A DNA stretch of 9,909 nt, from contig JAASTL010000017.1 in the NCBI GenBank assembly GCA_021767305.1, forward strand, positions 1 through 9,909, read 5' to 3'. Shown here piece after piece: positions 8,048-9,909 of the stretch. Both the position numbers and the translations under genes were made by a program. The notes beneath the pieces were generated by a model, which saw nothing but the letters and a program-made list of their open reading frames with translations, had not been told where the DNA came from and made no database searches. This DNA comes from Piscirickettsiaceae bacterium. GTDB lineage: Bacteria; Pseudomonadota; Gammaproteobacteria; Thiomicrospirales; Thiomicrospiraceae. Numbering within the stretch: position 1 is the stretch's first letter; every line of letters begins with the position of its first letter.

Positions 8048-8087
8048 TACAAGTTTTTTAGAGGTTTTTTAGAGGCTTTTTAATAAA
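8044..8087. repeat. Four 11-bp phased A/T-tract repeats upstream of gcvT
   Basis: On the plus strand four units begin with T5 at 8044, 8055, 8066 and 8077, exactly 11 bp apart: TTTTTACAAGT, TTTTTAGAGGT, TTTTTAGAGGC and TTTTTAATAAA. A further related copy, TTTATAGAGGC (8019-8029), overlaps the proposed -10 box. A-tracts phased with the helical turn bend DNA and can act as UP-element-like promoter sequences. The repeated TAGAGG half could alternatively be a protein site. Confidence 0.6.
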
Positions 8088-8091
8088 TCTT

Positions 8092-8475
8092 CTACATTTG
8101 GCGTGCGGCAAGCATTCCAATCCAAACAGCAAGAATACAGGCAATCACACTCACTAAGACATTTGCCAACGCTTTGCCGAATTCACCAATTTCTATATAT
8201 TGCATGCTCTCATAAGAGAAGGTCGAAAAGGTGGTAAAAGCACCCAAAAAGCCAACCAATATAAATGCCTTCCACTCACTGGAAAGTTCCAATTTATCAA
8301 CCAACAATACCGCCAAAAAACCCATTGCAAAAGAACCTAGCACATTAACAGAGAGGGTTCCCCAGGCAAATTCACGACCAAACCATTGGTATATTTGATG
8401 CGACATGGCAAATCGAGCGGTGGCACCCAAAGCGCCTCCAGCGGCAATTGCAATCCAGCCCATGGTTGAAATCAT
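8092..8475 (-). CDS. crcB: CrcB/Fluc fluoride ion channel
   Basis: This small inner-membrane protein works as a dual-topology dimer that exports fluoride. The 127 residues give four hydrophobic segments (about 5-25, 36-58, 68-90 and 100-122). The hallmarks are GGALGATARF (13-22, Arg21), GTLSVNVLGSF (39-49, pore Asn44) and GFLGAFTTFSTFS (75-87), which holds the phenylalanine box and the central Na+ site region. ATG 8475 is chosen because GAGGA sits 6 bases upstream; an internal ATG at 8463 is less well placed. It follows rarA after 34 bases, is probably co-transcribed with it, and has no terminator before gcvT. No fluoride riboswitch fits in the 34-base gap. A single full-length crcB suggests homodimers, as opposed to the paired genes of some Gram-positives. 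Confidence 0.97.
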   Translation of the reverse strand: MISTMGWIAIAAGGALGATARFAMSHQIYQWFGREFAWGTLSVNVLGSFAMGFLAVLLVDKLELSSEWKAFILVGFLGAFTTFSTFSYESMQYIEIGEFGKALANVLVSVIACILAVWIGMLAARQM

Positions 8476-8509
8476 CGTGATTCCTCTAGTTTACAAAGTG
8501 TTAAGTGGG

Positions 8510-9859
8510 TTATTTTCTGCGTTTATAAATGGCATTGGCATTCAACTCTTTTAGATGGTTAAGCTTAGCATTAATCTTTATTTCCAAACCTCTATCCACC
8601 GGTTGATAGTACTCTCGTTCTGCCATTTCTTCTGGAAAATAACACTCTCCTGCAGCAAAGGCTTCGGGCTCATCATGCGCATATCGATAGCCTTCACCGT
8701 AATTCAATTCGGCCATTAATTTGGTGGGGGCATTTCGCAGGTGTAAAGGCACTTCATAAGAACCATGCTCCTTAATATCTGCCAACACCGCTTTATAAGC
8801 CATATAAACTGCATTGGATTTGGGTGCCACCGCCAAATAAGAAGCGGCATGCGCTAATGCCAAATCGCCTTCAGGGGACCCTAAACGTTCATAAGATTCA
8901 GCCGCATTGACGGCAATCTGTAACGCTTTTGGATCGGCATTACCAATCTCTTCACTTGCCATACGAATCAAGCGTCGCGCTAGATATCTAGGATCTGCCC
9001 CACCATCCAACATTCTCACCAGCCAGTACATAGCGGCCTGTGGATCAGAACCTCTAACGGATTTATGCAGGGCGGAAATTTGATCGTAAAACGCCTCCCC
9101 ACCTTTATCAAAGCGGCGCACGCCACCTTGCAAAACCTCTTTGCAGTGTTCAACAGTTAACAGTACACGACCAGAAAGATCCTCTTTAACCTCATAGTCG
9201 GCAAAATCCATCGCTTGCTCAAGACTATTCAACAAGCGTCGGGCATCGCCATCTGCCGATTCAATCAAGAGTTGTTGCGCGCGCTCTTCAATCTCAATCG
9301 TGACCTTGGCTTGTTCGGCTTGTTCACTCAAGTCCGCTTCCAAAAGCTTGCAAGCTCTGTGCAATACCTGCATTAACTCATCATCTTCCAGCACTCTAAG
9401 AACATAGACCTTTGCACGCGATAACAAGGCATTATTGAGCTCAAAAGATGGGTTTTCGGTGGTGGCGCCAATAAATACAAAAGTACCGTCTTCTACAAAT
9501 GGTAAGAAGGCGTCTTGCTGCGCCTTATTAAAACGGTGAACCTCATCAACAAACAATAGGGTGCCCTGCTTAAATTGCTCGCGATGCAATTTAGCCTGTT
9601 CCACCGCTGCACGAACCTCTTTAACGCCGTCCAATACGGCAGAAAGACTAATAAACTGCAGTTCAGATTGTTTAGCAATAAGCCTAGCCAAGGTAGTTTT
9701 ACCCACTCCCGGTGGCCCCCAAAATACCATGGAGTGTAACCGCCCCGATTCCAACATTCTGGATATGGCACGACGCTCACCCAAAAGATGCGTTTGCCCA
9801 ACATACTCCGCTATGGTTTTCGGACGCAAGCGATCTGATAACGGCTGATAAACCGACAT
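8510..9859 (-). CDS. rarA: Replication-associated recombination protein A (AAA+ ATPase, MgsA/WHIP family)
   Basis: RarA is a tetrameric clamp-loader-like AAA+ protein that acts at stalled replication forks together with SSB. The 449 residues match the family. Seen in order are [15 protein letters not shown] (12-26), Walker A GPPGVGKT (48-55), Walker [13 protein letters not shown] (101-112, Asp105/Glu106) and sensor 1 [10 protein letters not shown] (130-139). The MgsA-type C-terminal region follows, with [33 protein letters not shown] and the family-typical end YFPEEM...[10 protein letters not shown]. The ATG shares one base with the lolA stop (TAATG), so translation is probably coupled and there is little SD of its own. 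The order lolA-rarA-crcB is conserved in many gammaproteobacteria. Confidence 0.97.
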   Translation of the reverse strand: MSVYQPLSDRLRPKTIAEYVGQTHLLGERRAISRMLESGRLHSMVFWGPPGVGKTTLARLIAKQSELQFISLSAVLDGVKEVRAAVEQAKLHREQFKQGTLLFVDEVHRFNKAQQDAFLPFVEDGTFVFIGATTENPSFELNNALLSRAKVYVLRVLEDDELMQVLHRACKLLEADLSEQAEQAKVTIEIEERAQQLLIESADGDARRLLNSLEQAMDFADYEVKEDLSGRVLLTVEHCKEVLQGGVRRFDKGGEAFYDQISALHKSVRGSDPQAAMYWLVRMLDGGADPRYLARRLIRMASEEIGNADPKALQIAVNAAESYERLGSPEGDLALAHAASYLAVAPKSNAVYMAYKAVLADIKEHGSYEVPLHLRNAPTKLMAELNYGEGYRYAHDEPEAFAAGECYFPEEMAEREYYQPVDRGLEIKINAKLNHLKELNANAIYKRRK

Positions 9860-9909
9860 TACTGCGGCGTACCTACTAAATCAGCACCCTCGGGCACTTT
9901 AAAACGGAA
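9859..9909 (-). CDS. lolA: Outer-membrane lipoprotein carrier protein LolA (C-terminal end only)
   Basis: The last 16 codons plus a TAA stop (9859-9861) read FRFKVPEGADLVGTPQ. This resembles the LolA C-terminus, whose final strand usually reads FxFxxPxGVDVIG. LolA carries lipoproteins across the periplasm from LolCDE to LolB. The stop overlaps the rarA start by one base. The call rests on 16 residues plus the known lolA-rarA neighbourhood. Confidence 0.75.
   Translation of the reverse strand, partial: FRFKVPEGADLVGTPQ

Noticed and set aside
7990..8091. Glycine riboswitch upstream of gcvT
   Set aside because: The gap is only 102 bases, dominated by A-tracts, and lacks the paired aptamer core and stems expected of one or two glycine aptamers.
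8476..8509. Fluoride riboswitch before crcB
   Set aside because: Only 34 bases separate rarA and crcB, too short for the aptamer, and the conserved core is not present.
9493..9804. 103-codon minus-strand ORF inside rarA
   Set aside because: It is an alternative frame of the rarA AAA+ domain, with a composition typical of a shadow frame.

Overview
The window reads as the chromosome of a gammaproteobacterium with moderately low G+C. The protein flavour suggests a sulfur-oxidiser of the Thiomicrospira/Hydrogenovibrio type, but that is a guess from gene content and order, not something a search has shown. Almost everything lies on the minus strand, so biological order runs from right to left.

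Right to centre (9909 to 2747, minus strand): the last 16 codons of lolA overlap the start of rarA, followed by crcB (fluoride channel) and then a complete glycine cleavage set: gcvT, gcvH, gcvP (single-chain P protein) and a gcvR-like two-ACT-domain protein. The gcvR-like gene starts 4 bases after the gcvP stop. serS (2647 to 1355) follows and ends in a clear terminator. lolA-rarA-crcB-serS is a familiar gammaproteobacterial order, and here the glycine cleavage cassette sits between crcB and serS. GcvP, GcvH and GcvT (with Lpd, not in this window) convert glycine to CO2, ammonia and 5,10-methylene-tetrahydrofolate. The GcvR-like protein is a plausible glycine-responsive regulator. An intrinsic terminator lies between gcvH and gcvP, and phased A-tracts lie upstream of gcvT.

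Left (1 to 1250): a short plus-strand gene encodes a methylguanine-DNA methyltransferase-like protein made only of the DNA-binding/active-site domain. Next to it is a minus-strand tRNA-Ser(UGA) with its own promoter and terminator. Beyond the tRNA 3' end lies accessory DNA: a 25-codon stub of a P4-type tyrosine integrase, small GGGTAA and TGTCCC repeats, and the start of a RelE/ParE-type toxin gene with a strong promoter that runs off the left edge. This looks like the eroded edge of a genomic island at a tRNA attachment site. No fully novel system is visible. The best leads are the island edge, the short methyltransferase with an altered arginine-finger position, and the regulatory layout of the glycine cleavage locus.
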